Source: Herbidospora yilanensis
GTDB lineage: Bacteria; Actinomycetota; Actinomycetes; Streptosporangiales; Streptosporangiaceae
Direction of reading: 5' to 3'
Assembly (NCBI RefSeq): GCF_001570565.1
Contig: NZ_BBXE01000014.1
Span: forward strand, 124,001-188,000
Length of the DNA stretch: 64,000 nucleotides
The translations under genes and the position numbers were made by a program. Below are positions 6,661 to 15,327 of the stretch, one piece after another (position 1 is the stretch's first letter; each line of letters starts with the position of its first letter). The notes under the pieces are model-generated. The model made no database searches and was not told the DNA's origin. It was given only the letters and a program-made list of their open reading frames with translations.

Positions 6661-8679
6661 ATGTACAGCGTCCGAATCGGTGTCGACACGGGTGGCACGT
6701 TCACCGACGTGGTGCTCGTCGACGAACGCACCGGGCAGATCGTGACGACCAAGACCCCGTCGACGCCGTCGAACCCGGCCGACGGCTTCCTGGCCGGTGT
6801 CGCCAAGGTCCTGGAGCTCCACGGCGGCGGGGTCGACCTGGCGAGCGTCTCGGCGCTGGTCCACGGCACCACGGTGGCCACGAACCAGCTCCTGGAAGAC
6901 CGTCCCGACCGGTCGGACCATCTCGGCTTCATCACCACCGAGGGCTTCGAGTTCATCCTGGAGATCGCCCGCCAGAGCGTGCCGGACGGCTACGGCAACT
7001 CCTACTTCTGGGTGAAGCCGCCCCGGATCGTGCCGGTGCACCGGGTGAAGACCGTGCCGGGCCGCCTCGACCACACGGGGGCGCAGGTCCGGCCGTTCGA
7101 CGAGGAGGCCGCCGCCGGGGCCGCCCGCTCGCTCCGCGACCAGGGCGTCACCGCCATCGGGGTGTGCTTCCTGCACGCGTACGCCAACCCCGCGCACGAA
7201 CGCCTCATGCGCGACGTGCTGGCCCGTGAGCACCCCGAGGCCGTGGTCTCGCTGTCGAGCGACGTGCTCCGGGAGTACCGCGAGTACGAGCGCTCGGTCA
7301 CCACGCTGGTCGACGCCGCGGTGAAGCCGATCATGCGGACGTACATCGGCAACCTGTCCGAGCGGCTCGGCCGGGGCTTCTCGGTGATGAAGAGCAACGG
7401 CGGGGTGTTGTCGGCGGCCGAGGTCGTCAACCAGCCCATCACCACCGTCCTGTCCGGCCCGGCGGCGGGCGCGCTCGGCGCCGCCCTGATCGCCGGGACG
7501 GCCGGCCACCCGAGCGTGATCACCCTGGACGGCGGCGGCACCAGCACCGACGTCGCCGTCATCGTCGACGGGGAGCCATCCCAGACCACGGAGGGCTCCA
7601 TCGGGCGTTACCCCTGCAAGATCCCCATGATCGACATCGTCACCGTCGGGGCGGGCGGCGGCTCGGTGGCGTGGATCTCGCCCGAGGGGACGCTGAAGGT
7701 CGGTCCCCGTTCGGCGGGGGCCGACCCCGGCCCCATCTGCTACGGCAAGGGCGGCACCGAGGTCACCGTGACCGACGCCCACGTCTTCCTCGGCCGGGTG
7801 CCGCCCCACCTGCTCGGCGGCGAGATCCCGCTCGACGCGGCGGCGGCGCGGGCCGGCATCGAGGGCCTGGCCGCCAAGCTCGGCCTCACCCCCGAACGTT
7901 GCGCGACCGGCATCCTGGAGATCAGCGCCTTCAACCAGTCGAACGCGATCCGCCAGATCACCGTGAAGCGCGGCCTGGACGTGCGCGACTTCCCCATGGT
8001 CGCCTTCGGCGGCTCCGGCCCCCTGCTGGTCTGCCGGCTGCTCGACGTGCTGGGCCTGAAGAGCGCGATCGTGCCGCCCGACCCGGGCAACGTGTCGGCC
8101 TTCGGCCTGCTGACGGTGGACGTGAAGAACGACTACGTCCGCACCCACGTCACCACCGACCCGCGCCCCGACGAGATCGAGGCGATCTTCCAGGAGCTGG
8201 AGGCCCAGGCCGGCGAGGCGCTGACCCGCGAGGGCTTCACCGACCACGTGTACGTCCGCACCGCCGACCTGCGCTACTACGGCCAGGCCTACGAGGTGCG
8301 GGTGCCCGCCGACGGCGACGTCGAGGCCCGTTTCCACGAGGCGCACCAGAGGCTCTACGGCTACGGCTACCGCGACGACCCCCGCCACGCCGTCGAATGG
8401 GTCAACCTCCGCGTGAGCGGGGTCGGCCCCATCACCCGCCCGGCGCTGGCCCGCCGCCCTGAGCAGTTCGAGGAGCCCACCCCGATCTGCACCCGCGACG
8501 TCCACTTCGACGGCTGGGCCCGGACGGTGATCTACCGCCGCCGCGACCTCGGCGCGGGGGCCGTGGTGCACGGCCCGGCGGTCATCGAGGAGTACGGCTC
8601 CACGATCCCGGTGCACCCCGGCTTCACCGCGACCATGGACGACTACGGCAACCTGGAGGTGCGCCGTGAGCTTGGCTGA
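6661..8679 (+). CDS. hyuA: Hydantoinase/oxoprolinase subunit A
   Basis: ATP-dependent hydantoinase/5-oxoprolinase family alpha subunit (672 aa, usual length). The N-terminal phosphate-binding motif RIGVDTGGTFTDVVLVD belongs to the ASKHA-like Hydant_A_N domain, and the hydantoinase A domain runs from ~190 to 490 with DGGGTSTDVAVI as a second nucleotide loop. These enzymes hydrolyse cyclic amides (N-methylhydantoin, 5-oxoproline) with ATP, together with the B subunit. hyuB overlaps its end by 14 bp, so the two are translated together. The exact substrate cannot be read from the sequence; acetone carboxylase-like members of the family also exist. Confidence 0.93.
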   Translation: MYSVRIGVDTGGTFTDVVLVDERTGQIVTTKTPSTPSNPADGFLAGVAKVLELHGGGVDLASVSALVHGTTVATNQLLEDRPDRSDHLGFITTEGFEFILEIARQSVPDGYGNSYFWVKPPRIVPVHRVKTVPGRLDHTGAQVRPFDEEAAAGAARSLRDQGVTAIGVCFLHAYANPAHERLMRDVLAREHPEAVVSLSSDVLREYREYERSVTTLVDAAVKPIMRTYIGNLSERLGRGFSVMKSNGGVLSAAEVVNQPITTVLSGPAAGALGAALIAGTAGHPSVITLDGGGTSTDVAVIVDGEPSQTTEGSIGRYPCKIPMIDIVTVGAGGGSVAWISPEGTLKVGPRSAGADPGPICYGKGGTEVTVTDAHVFLGRVPPHLLGGEIPLDAAAARAGIEGLAAKLGLTPERCATGILEISAFNQSNAIRQITVKRGLDVRDFPMVAFGGSGPLLVCRLLDVLGLKSAIVPPDPGNVSAFGLLTVDVKNDYVRTHVTTDPRPDEIEAIFQELEAQAGEALTREGFTDHVYVRTADLRYYGQAYEVRVPADGDVEARFHEAHQRLYGYGYRDDPRHAVEWVNLRVSGVGPITRPALARRPEQFEEPTPICTRDVHFDGWARTVIYRRRDLGAGAVVHGPAVIEEYGSTIPVHPGFTATMDDYGNLEVRRELG

Positions 8680-10486
8680 CCCGATCCTGATCGAGATCGT
8701 CGAGGGGACGCTGGCGTCGGTCGAGATGGAGGTGGAGACCGCCATCGCCCGGACCGCCCGCTCGCCCATGATCCGCGACGCGCACGACTTCCGGGCCGGC
8801 ATCCACGACGTCCGGCTGCGGAAGCTGACCGGGCGCTCCTACAGCGCGCTCGTGCAGCCGATCGTGCGCGACTTCCCGGTCGAGACGATGAACCCCGGCG
8901 ACGTCTTCTTCCACAACGACGTCTACCTGTCCGAGGGCGGCATCGGCCATCTGCCCGACCTGTGCGTGACCGTGCCGGTCTTCCACGACGGGCGGGTCGT
9001 GGCGTTCGTGCAGGCGTTCGGCCACCACGACGACATCGGCGGCGCGTGCCCCGGCTCGATGCCCTCGGGGGCCCGGAGCGTGTTCGAGGAGGGCCTGATG
9101 GTGCCTCCGATCAGGTTGTGGGACCGGGGCGTGCCCAACGACGCCGCGCTGCGGATCATGACGCGCAACTCCCGCATGCCCGACTCCCTGGCCGGCGATC
9201 TCGACGCCGAGTGCTCGGCCTGCCTGATGGGCGCGCGGCGGCTCGGCGAGTTGTTCGACCGCTACGGCCGGGAGGCCGTCGAGGCGTGCTTCGACGCGAT
9301 CCTGGCCAAGACGACCGAGACCTTCCGCCGCGAGCTGCTGGCGAAGATCCCCGAGGGCGTGCACGTCTGGGAGGACTACGCCGAGCACGACGGCGTCGAC
9401 GAGCCCCGCCTGCACGCCCAGCGCATCACCCTGACCGTCGACCACGCCGCCCCCGAGCCGCTGGTGATCGACTTCACCGGCACGTCACCGCAGGCCAAGG
9501 GCCCCATCAACCACGCCGGCGACTACGCCGACGGGGTGTTCCTGAAGAAGTGGCTGGCTCCGATCCTGCGGAACCTGGCCGACACCCCCGAGCGCATGGC
9601 CGAACTCGACGTCAACGAGGGCGTCGTCCCGCTGATCAAGATGGTCTTCCCGGAGAAGGGCACGCTGCTCACGCCGGTCTTCCCCGCGCCGACCAACGCC
9701 CGGACCTTCGTGATCCTGAGGTTGCTGGGCGTGCTGGCCGGGGTGCTGGCCAAGGCGACCGGCGGCCGGATGCCCGCCGACCAGGAGACGATCCGCTACA
9801 CCGGCGTCCACGGCCACGACGCGGCCGGCAACGACTACCTGATGCGCGAGGTCCTCGGCGGCGGCTCGGGCGGCCGGTGGTACGCCGACGGCGAGGACAC
9901 CATCCACGTGGTCCCCGACTCCCGCAACATCCCCGTGGAGTTCGCCGAGGCACGCTGGCCGCTGCGGGTCGAACGCCTGGGCCTGGCCGTCGACAGCGGC
10001 GGTCCGGGCCGCTACCGGGGCGGCCTCGGCTACGACAAGCACATTCGCCTGCTGCGCGACGCGTCGTTCATGAGCATCGCCGACCGCTCGATCCTGAGCT
10101 GCTGGGGCGTCAACGGCGGCCGGGCCGGCCGGCCGTTCGTGGTGACGGTCGACGGCGTCGAGATGGACGGCCTGGTCGACGACTTCCCCGTGCGCGAGGG
10201 CGAGATCGTCCGGGTACGCACGACCGGCGGCGGCGGCTGGGGTTCCCCCTTCGACCGCGAACCGTCACGGGTCGCCGACGACGTCCGCGACGGGAAGGTG
10301 TCGCTCGAAGCCGCGCGGGAGGACTACGGCGTGGTGTTCTCCGGCGGCCTCACGGTCGACGAGGCGGCCACCGAGGCGCTGCGAGCGGAGCTGCGGGGGC
10401 CGCGGGAGGCGTTCTTCGACCGGGGGCCGGGCTTCCCGAAGTTGTCGGGCGGCCTGCCCCACGCGGAGGTGGACGTCCGGCCGTAG
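8666..10486 (+). CDS. hyuB: Hydantoinase/oxoprolinase subunit B
   Basis: Partner subunit of the ATP-dependent hydantoinase (606 aa). Hallmarks of Hydantoinase_B are the N-terminal block EIVEGTLASVEMEVETAI, the run GDVFFHNDVYLSEGGIGHLPDL, and the C-terminal glycine-rich segments GGPGRYRGGLGY and TTGGGGWGSPFDREP. GTG start at 8666 with GGAGG 6 nt upstream inside hyuA. Together with HyuA it should open a five-membered cyclic amide in the cytoplasm. No transporter or carbamoylase gene is next to it, so the rest of the pathway must lie elsewhere. Confidence 0.93.
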   Translation: MSLADPILIEIVEGTLASVEMEVETAIARTARSPMIRDAHDFRAGIHDVRLRKLTGRSYSALVQPIVRDFPVETMNPGDVFFHNDVYLSEGGIGHLPDLCVTVPVFHDGRVVAFVQAFGHHDDIGGACPGSMPSGARSVFEEGLMVPPIRLWDRGVPNDAALRIMTRNSRMPDSLAGDLDAECSACLMGARRLGELFDRYGREAVEACFDAILAKTTETFRRELLAKIPEGVHVWEDYAEHDGVDEPRLHAQRITLTVDHAAPEPLVIDFTGTSPQAKGPINHAGDYADGVFLKKWLAPILRNLADTPERMAELDVNEGVVPLIKMVFPEKGTLLTPVFPAPTNARTFVILRLLGVLAGVLAKATGGRMPADQETIRYTGVHGHDAAGNDYLMREVLGGGSGGRWYADGEDTIHVVPDSRNIPVEFAEARWPLRVERLGLAVDSGGPGRYRGGLGYDKHIRLLRDASFMSIADRSILSCWGVNGGRAGRPFVVTVDGVEMDGLVDDFPVREGEIVRVRTTGGGGWGSPFDREPSRVADDVRDGKVSLEAAREDYGVVFSGGLTVDEAATEALRAELRGPREAFFDRGPGFPKLSGGLPHAEVDVRP

Positions 10487-10489
10487 GGC

Positions 10490-11044
10490 TCAGCGGGTGA
10501 GCCAGCGGAACCGGCCGGTGCTCCGGTAGCGGATGCGCAGCCGCCCGTAGCCCAGCCGGCCCGTCACCCGGAGGTGCGGGTGGCCGGGCACGGGCGCGCC
10601 CGGGACCTTGGAGAACACGCCGCCCCAGTCGGTCTGGACGCCGTCGGCGTCGGCGGTCGCGCCCGGCGGCAGGACGATCGTGGCGCTGCCGTAGGCGAGG
10701 TCGAGCTCGACGTCGATCCGGTCGTGTTCGATCACCGCCTCGGACAGGTCGAAGTGGGGGTGGGCGTATTCGGCCTCGACGCGCAGCGTGCGGGGGACCC
10801 GCCAGGCGCCCTTGCGGACGACGCGGCCCGACTTCGTGCGGATCGTCACCACCTCGCCCGGACGTTCGGGCAGGTCGGCGGTGAGCGCGGCCAGGTCGCC
10901 GCGGGAGACGGCGGTCAGCGCGCGTCCGACGCGCTGCTCCATCTCGCCGGGGGCGAGGCGGCCGTCGGCGTACGCCGACTTGAGGTGGGCGACGGTCGAT
11001 TCCCGGTCCTGGTCGGAGGCGCGGGCTTCCTGGTCCATGGCCAT
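10490..11044 (-). CDS. DUF1707 (SHOCT-like) domain protein
   Basis: Small cytoplasmic protein (184 aa). Residues ~8-60 form the DUF1707 domain, recognised by STVAHLKSAYADGRL followed by EMEQRVGRALTAVSRGDL. The C-terminal half is a beta-rich region (IDVELDLAYGSATIVLPPG) like the C-terminal domain of LiaF/YvqF-type envelope-stress proteins. DUF1707 proteins are common and poorly understood in actinobacteria. Start ATG 11044 is 4 nt after the kinase stop, so the two genes form an operon; ATG 11038 is an alternative. It ends 3 bp from hyuB on the opposite strand. Confidence 0.85.
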   Translation of the reverse strand: MAMDQEARASDQDRESTVAHLKSAYADGRLAPGEMEQRVGRALTAVSRGDLAALTADLPERPGEVVTIRTKSGRVVRKGAWRVPRTLRVEAEYAHPHFDLSEAVIEHDRIDVELDLAYGSATIVLPPGATADADGVQTDWGGVFSKVPGAPVPGHPHLRVTGRLGYGRLRIRYRSTGRFRWLTR

Positions 11045-11048
11045 CAAC

Positions 11049-11603
11049 CTACGGCCAGGCGACCTCGAACGTGGTTCCCTCGACCCGGGCGTCCGGCACG
11101 ACCGGATTCCGGGCGAACCAGGCGTCCTCGGCCGCCGTCCACGTCGCCCAGTTGTCGACGTGCTCCACTCCGTCGCGGGCCAGGACGCGGGCCCGCCGGA
11201 CCTCCCGGGCCACCTCCACCCACACGCGAAGGGCCGCCGGGCACTCGGCGCGGGCCACGCTGACCCCCTCGACGATGACGACGGTCGCCGGGGGCACCTC
11301 GACCTGTTCCGCGTAGGTTCCGGTACGCCAGTCGTACCGGAGGAAAGTGGCTTTTGTCGCACGTTGCAGTGGTTGGAGCACGTCTCGGGTGAGATGCGAA
11401 AACCAGGATTCGGGGCCCTGGTCCCAGGGGATGGGGAAGTCGTCGCTGTGCACCACGGGTGCGCCGTTCAGCGCCCCGGAGAGCAGGCCGGCGAAGGTCG
11501 TCTTGCCGGAGCCTCCCGGGCCGTCGACGGCCACCAGCCGGGACGGGCCGCACGACGGCTCCAGAAGGGCGATCCGGGCGGCCAGGTCGGCGATGGTCGG
11601 CAT
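11049..11603 (-). CDS. Uridine kinase-like P-loop protein
   Basis: P-loop NTPase (184 aa) resembling actinobacterial uridine/cytidine kinase-like proteins. The Walker A motif is DGPGGSGKTT near residue 25. VVHSDDFPIPW is the substrate-side DDF motif, and VVIVEGVSVA corresponds to Walker B. It probably phosphorylates a nucleoside or small molecule, but the substrate is unknown. ATG start at 11603; a weak CACGAT lies 7 nt upstream and no good ribosome-binding site is visible. Cotranscribed with the DUF1707 gene 4 nt downstream. It faces the CoA-transferase gene at 11673 across 69 bp. Confidence 0.85.
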   Translation of the reverse strand: MPTIADLAARIALLEPSCGPSRLVAVDGPGGSGKTTFAGLLSGALNGAPVVHSDDFPIPWDQGPESWFSHLTRDVLQPLQRATKATFLRYDWRTGTYAEQVEVPPATVVIVEGVSVARAECPAALRVWVEVAREVRRARVLARDGVEHVDNWATWTAAEDAWFARNPVVPDARVEGTTFEVAWP

Positions 11604-11672
11604 GCCCCCGATCGTGCCAGCCCCCGTTGGTACGGGTAGCCTGCGGGCTCCCATCGAAATCGGAGGACGATC

Positions 11673-12821
11673 GTGCAGGGACCCCTGACCGGTGTCGTGG
11701 TGCTCGACCTGTCCCGGGCGCTGGCCGGCCCCCACGCGGCCCAGATGCTCGGTGACCTGGGCGCCGACGTGATCAAGGTCGAGCATCCGCAGGGCGGGGA
11801 CGAGTCGCGCGCCTGGGGGCCGCCCTTCGTCGGCGACGTGTCGACCTATTTCCTGTCGGCCAACCGCAACAAGCGGTCGATCACGCTCGACCTCAAGGAG
11901 CCCGCCGGCAAGGACGTGCTGACCCGGCTGATCCGGCAGGCCGACGTCCTCATCGAGAACTTCCGGACCGGGGTGCTGGCCCGGCTCGGCTTCTCCACCG
12001 AGACGATCGAGGAGCTCAACCCCCGCATGGTCGTGTTGTCGATCACCGGGTTCGGGCACGACGGGCCCGAGGCCGGCCGTCCCGGCTACGACCAGATCGC
12101 CCAGGGCGAGGCGGGGCTGATGTCGATCACCGGGCCGCCCGGTCAGCCGCACCGCGCCGGGCCGTCGATCGCCGACCTGCTGGCCGGCATCCACGGGGCC
12201 TACGGCGTGGCCGCCGCCCTCTACGAGCGCGAGCGCACCGGCAGGGGCGGCGTGGTCCGGACCTCGCTGCTGGCCTCGGTCGTCGGCGTGCACGCCTACC
12301 ACGGCACCCAGTGGACGGTCGCGGGCCAGGTCCCGAAGGCCAACGGCAACCACCACTCCTCGATCGCGCCCTTCGGGGCCTTCCGCTGCTCCGACGGCAT
12401 GATCCAGATCGCGGCCGGCAACGAGGGCCAGTGGCGGAAGGTGGCCGCGCTGCTCGGCGTCGACCCCGACCGGCCCGAATACGCCACCAACCGCGACCGC
12501 TTCGCCAACCGCGACGAACTCGTCGGAGAGATGGAGAAGACGCTGACCACCGAGACCCGCGACCACTGGCTCGGCCGGCTCGCCGACGCCGGGGTGCCCG
12601 CCGGGTCGATCCGCACCATCGACGAGGTCTACGCCTGGGACCAGACCCTCTCCCAGGGGCTGCTCGTCGAGGTCGACCACCCGGCCCTCGGCCCTATCGG
12701 GCTGCCCGGCCCGGTCCTGCGCTTCGACCACCACCCGCCCCGGGAGCACACGGCCCCGCCCGCCCTCGGCGCCGACAACCAGGCCGTCCTCGACTGGCTC
12801 ACGGGGAGAGAGGCGACGTGA
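11673..12821 (+). CDS. CaiB/BaiF family CoA-transferase
   Basis: Type III (formyl-CoA transferase family) CoA-transferase (382 aa), which moves CoA between carboxylic acids through an aspartyl-CoA intermediate. The N-terminal block GVVVLDLSRALAGPHAAQML and GADVIKVEHPQGGDE are family signatures. The catalytic aspartate is probably Asp168 in SIADLLAG. GTG start with GGAGG 7 nt upstream. The stop overlaps the start of the next gene as GTGA, so a CoA thioester made here is likely the substrate of the carboxyltransferase. Candidate substrates cannot be named from sequence. Confidence 0.92.
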   Translation: MQGPLTGVVVLDLSRALAGPHAAQMLGDLGADVIKVEHPQGGDESRAWGPPFVGDVSTYFLSANRNKRSITLDLKEPAGKDVLTRLIRQADVLIENFRTGVLARLGFSTETIEELNPRMVVLSITGFGHDGPEAGRPGYDQIAQGEAGLMSITGPPGQPHRAGPSIADLLAGIHGAYGVAAALYERERTGRGGVVRTSLLASVVGVHAYHGTQWTVAGQVPKANGNHHSSIAPFGAFRCSDGMIQIAAGNEGQWRKVAALLGVDPDRPEYATNRDRFANRDELVGEMEKTLTTETRDHWLGRLADAGVPAGSIRTIDEVYAWDQTLSQGLLVEVDHPALGPIGLPGPVLRFDHHPPREHTAPPALGADNQAVLDWLTGREAT

Positions 12822-14317
12822 CCCCCGAGAGACCCGACGCGCGCACCCTGATCGAGGTCGTGCTCGACCCCGGCTCGTGGGTCTCCTGGGACCGGCCGCC
12901 CCTGGAGACGGCCCCGCCCGGCTCCGACTACGCCGGCGAACTGGCCGCCGCCCGGAACAAGTCGGGCTACGACGAGTCGGTGGTCACCGGTGAGGGGCGG
13001 CTCGACGGCCGCCGGGTCGCCGTGGTCGCCGGGGAGTTCTCCTTCCTCGCCGGGTCGATCGGCGTCGCGGCGGCCGAACGCCTGGTCGCCGCCGTCGAGC
13101 GCGCCACCGCCGAACGGCTGCCGCTGCTGGCCGCGCCCGCCAGCGGGGGCACCCGCATGCAGGAGGGCGCGCTGGCGTTCGTCCAGATGATCAAGATCAC
13201 CGCCGCGGTGACGGCCCACAAGGAGGCCGGGCTTCCCTACGTCGTCTACCTGCGGCATCCGACGACCGGGGGCGTGTTGGCGTCGTGGGGGTCGCTGGGC
13301 CACGTCACCGCGGCCGAGCCGGGCGCGATGATCGGCTTCCTGGGGCCGCGCGTCTTCGAGTCCCTGTACGGCTACCGCTTCCCGAAGGGCGTGCAGGAGT
13401 CGGAGAACCTGTTCGCCCACGGCCTGGTCGACGCGGTGGTCCCGGCGGTGCAGGCGCGCGAGATCGCCGTCCGGGCGCTCAGCGTGTTGTGCGCGCCCAA
13501 GGACCTGCCGCCGCTGCCGCCGACCGCCGGACCCGAGGCCAGAACCGACGTCCCGGCCTGGGACGCGATCGTCAGCTCCCGGCGCGACGACCGTCCCGGC
13601 GTCCGGACCCTGCTGAAGCTGGCCGCCGCCGACGTCACCCCGCTGAACGGCACCGGCGCGGGCGAGAGCGACCCCGGTCTCCTGCTGGCCCTGGCCCGGT
13701 TCGGCGCCGCCCCGGCGGTGGTGCTCGGCCAGGACCGGCGCGGCGCGCGGGCCGGCCTGAAGATCGGCCCGGCCGGGCTGCGGGTGGCCCGCCGGGGGAT
13801 GAAGCTCGCCGAGGAGCTCGGCCTGCCCCTGGTGACCGTCATCGACACGGCCGGGGCCGAACTGTCGAAGGCGGCCGAGGAGGGCGGCCTGGCGGGCGAG
13901 ATCGCGCGCTCGCTCGCCGACCTGGTCATGCTCGACGCCCCGACGGTCTGCCTGCTGCTCGGCCAGGGGTCGGGCGGCGCGGCCCTGGCCCTGCTGCCCG
14001 CCGACCGCGTGCTGGCCGCCCAGCACGCCTGGCTCTCGCCGCTGCCCCCGGAGGGCGCCTCGGCGATCCTCTACCGCACGGTCGACTTCGCCCCCGAGAT
14101 CGCCCACGCCCAGCGGGTGAGGGCGGCGGACCTGAAGCGCGACGGCATCGTCGACCGCATCATCGCCGAGTGTCCCGACGCGGTCTACGAGCAACCGGCC
14201 TTCACGAAGAGGGTCGCGCGGGCCCTGGAGGAGGAGATCACCGCGCTCCTGGCCGAACCGGCCGGCGACCGGGTGGCCCGGCGGATCGCCCGCTACCGGG
14301 CCGTCGGAACGAGCTGA
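12818..14317 (+). CDS. Fused acyl-CoA carboxyltransferase (beta-alpha)
   Basis: Carboxyltransferase of the ACC/PCC superfamily (499 aa). The first half has the crotonase-like beta region (ASGGTRMQEGALAFVQM, then GGVLASWGSLGHV) and the second half the alpha region (KIGPAGLRVARRGMKLAEE, IDTAGAELSKAAEEGG). Both halves are in one chain, as in fused AccDA proteins; the AccD zinc ribbon is absent. It would transfer a carboxyl group between carboxybiotin and an acyl-CoA. No biotin carboxylase or biotin carrier gene lies in the window, so it must borrow one or work as a decarboxylase, as malonate decarboxylase subunits do. Start GTG overlaps the CoA-transferase stop by 4 bp. Confidence 0.85.
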   Translation: MTPERPDARTLIEVVLDPGSWVSWDRPPLETAPPGSDYAGELAAARNKSGYDESVVTGEGRLDGRRVAVVAGEFSFLAGSIGVAAAERLVAAVERATAERLPLLAAPASGGTRMQEGALAFVQMIKITAAVTAHKEAGLPYVVYLRHPTTGGVLASWGSLGHVTAAEPGAMIGFLGPRVFESLYGYRFPKGVQESENLFAHGLVDAVVPAVQAREIAVRALSVLCAPKDLPPLPPTAGPEARTDVPAWDAIVSSRRDDRPGVRTLLKLAAADVTPLNGTGAGESDPGLLLALARFGAAPAVVLGQDRRGARAGLKIGPAGLRVARRGMKLAEELGLPLVTVIDTAGAELSKAAEEGGLAGEIARSLADLVMLDAPTVCLLLGQGSGGAALALLPADRVLAAQHAWLSPLPPEGASAILYRTVDFAPEIAHAQRVRAADLKRDGIVDRIIAECPDAVYEQPAFTKRVARALEEEITALLAEPAGDRVARRIARYRAVGTS

Positions 14318-14405
14318 CCTTGGCCCGCCCACCCGGGACCGAGCTCATGGTGCCACCCGTGTCCGACGTTTCGGCATGGCCGACCCGGCCCGGTGGAAAG
14401 CCGGT

Positions 14406-14822
14406 CTAGCCGGAGGTGAGGGGGACGGCGATGCGCTCGACCCTGATCGAGTGCACCTCCTCCCGGGGGACGACGACCTCGTAGGCCCCGTGGTCGACCA
14501 GCCAGTAGCCGAGGGCCTCGGCCTTCATGCCGCTGTGCCCGGTGTAGGCGATGTGCAGGCCGCCCTCCTCGCCGTCGTCCTCGTCGAGGACCAGGCAGGG
14601 TTCGCCGCCGAACTCGCCGACCGTGCGGAGCAGCACGAGGTGGTCGAGCTCCTTGGTCGTCACGGCCAGGCGGTGGTAGCCGCGGCCGCGTTCGAAGCCC
14701 GGCTCGGCCGTCTCGCTGAAGAGGACGACGTCGTCGCCGCCGGGGCCGATGGCGGCCGGGTAGTTGCGGCCCCGGTAGGTCGCCATGAACCCCAGGCCGA
14801 CCGGTTCGACGTCGCCGCTCAT
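14406..14822 (-). CDS. Hypothetical protein, second gene of an unknown pair
   Basis: Unrecognised, 138 aa, soluble, acidic, no signal peptide. It looks like a small alpha/beta protein with alternating hydrophobic strands (YEVVVPREEVHSIRVERIAVPL at the end). ATG 14822 overlaps the stop of the upstream gene as ATGA, which fixes the start and shows translational coupling. An in-frame start at 14837 would lengthen the overlap and is less likely. Its partner at 14819-15277 is equally unknown; toxin-immunity pairs have this layout, but no motif supports that. Confidence 0.7.
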   Translation of the reverse strand: MSGDVEPVGLGFMATYRGRNYPAAIGPGGDDVVLFSETAEPGFERGRGYHRLAVTTKELDHLVLLRTVGEFGGEPCLVLDEDDGEEGGLHIAYTGHSGMKAEALGYWLVDHGAYEVVVPREEVHSIRVERIAVPLTSG

Positions 14823-15277
14823 GCGGCCGGCCGCCACGAGAGGCCGTCGAAGGCCGCGAACAGGCGCTCGCCCTGCCGGGTGAGGTGGACGATCTCGGCG
14901 CCCGCCGGGATCGGCATGGGCATGGTGTGGAACTGCGGCACGACGTGCTCCCGCGAGGCGGTGAAGCCGTTTCCGGCGAAGGGGGGCGAATCGCTCCAGT
15001 CGCCGCCCATGTGGGGGCCGTAGGGAACGACGTAGGTGTCGATCTCCCGCGCCAGCCAGCGCAGGATGTAGAGCTCCGGTACGCCCGGGACCAGCTCCGA
15101 CCCCTCGAAGGAGAGGTCGAGCGCGTCGACGATCGCCCGGGGGGTGGTCAGCCGCTCGCAGTCCTGCACCCGGTAGACGTAACCGGAGATGACGGTGCGC
15201 CGTCCGGCCAGGTATGGCACGAGCAGGCGCGGTGGGATCACCTTCTGCATGCGTGTGCTGTGCCCTGGCTCACTCAT
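14819..15277 (-). CDS. Hypothetical protein, first gene of an unknown pair
   Basis: Unrecognised, 152 aa. Soluble, with several aromatic and proline-containing segments (SGYVYRVQDCERLTTP, VVPYGPHMGG, VVPQFHTMPMPIP). It lacks a signal peptide. ATG 15277 is chosen because TAAACT lies 7 nt upstream, the same spacing as other leaderless starts here; GTG 15310 is the alternative. The stop overlaps the next start as ATGA, so both proteins are probably made in fixed ratio. Confidence 0.7.
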   Translation of the reverse strand: MSEPGHSTRMQKVIPPRLLVPYLAGRRTVISGYVYRVQDCERLTTPRAIVDALDLSFEGSELVPGVPELYILRWLAREIDTYVVPYGPHMGGDWSDSPPFAGNGFTASREHVVPQFHTMPMPIPAGAEIVHLTRQGERLFAAFDGLSWRPAA

Positions 15278-15284
15278 GGGGGAC

Positions 15285-15290
15285 AGTTTA
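15285..15290 (-). promoter_or_regulatory. -10 element TAAACT of a leaderless promoter
   Basis: On the minus strand the hexamer ends 7 nt before ATG 15277. No ribosome-binding site lies between them, which favours this start over GTG 15310. Confidence 0.5.
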
Positions 15291-15327
15291 CGAGCGATTG
15301 ACTTCCTCACCTCCCGTTAGGAGGGAT

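Noticed and set aside
6388-8802. 804-codon open frame on the minus strand opposite hyuA
   Set aside because: Low-complexity His/Gly/Arg composition and no domain; the opposite frame is a clear hydantoinase. It is a GC-rich shadow frame.
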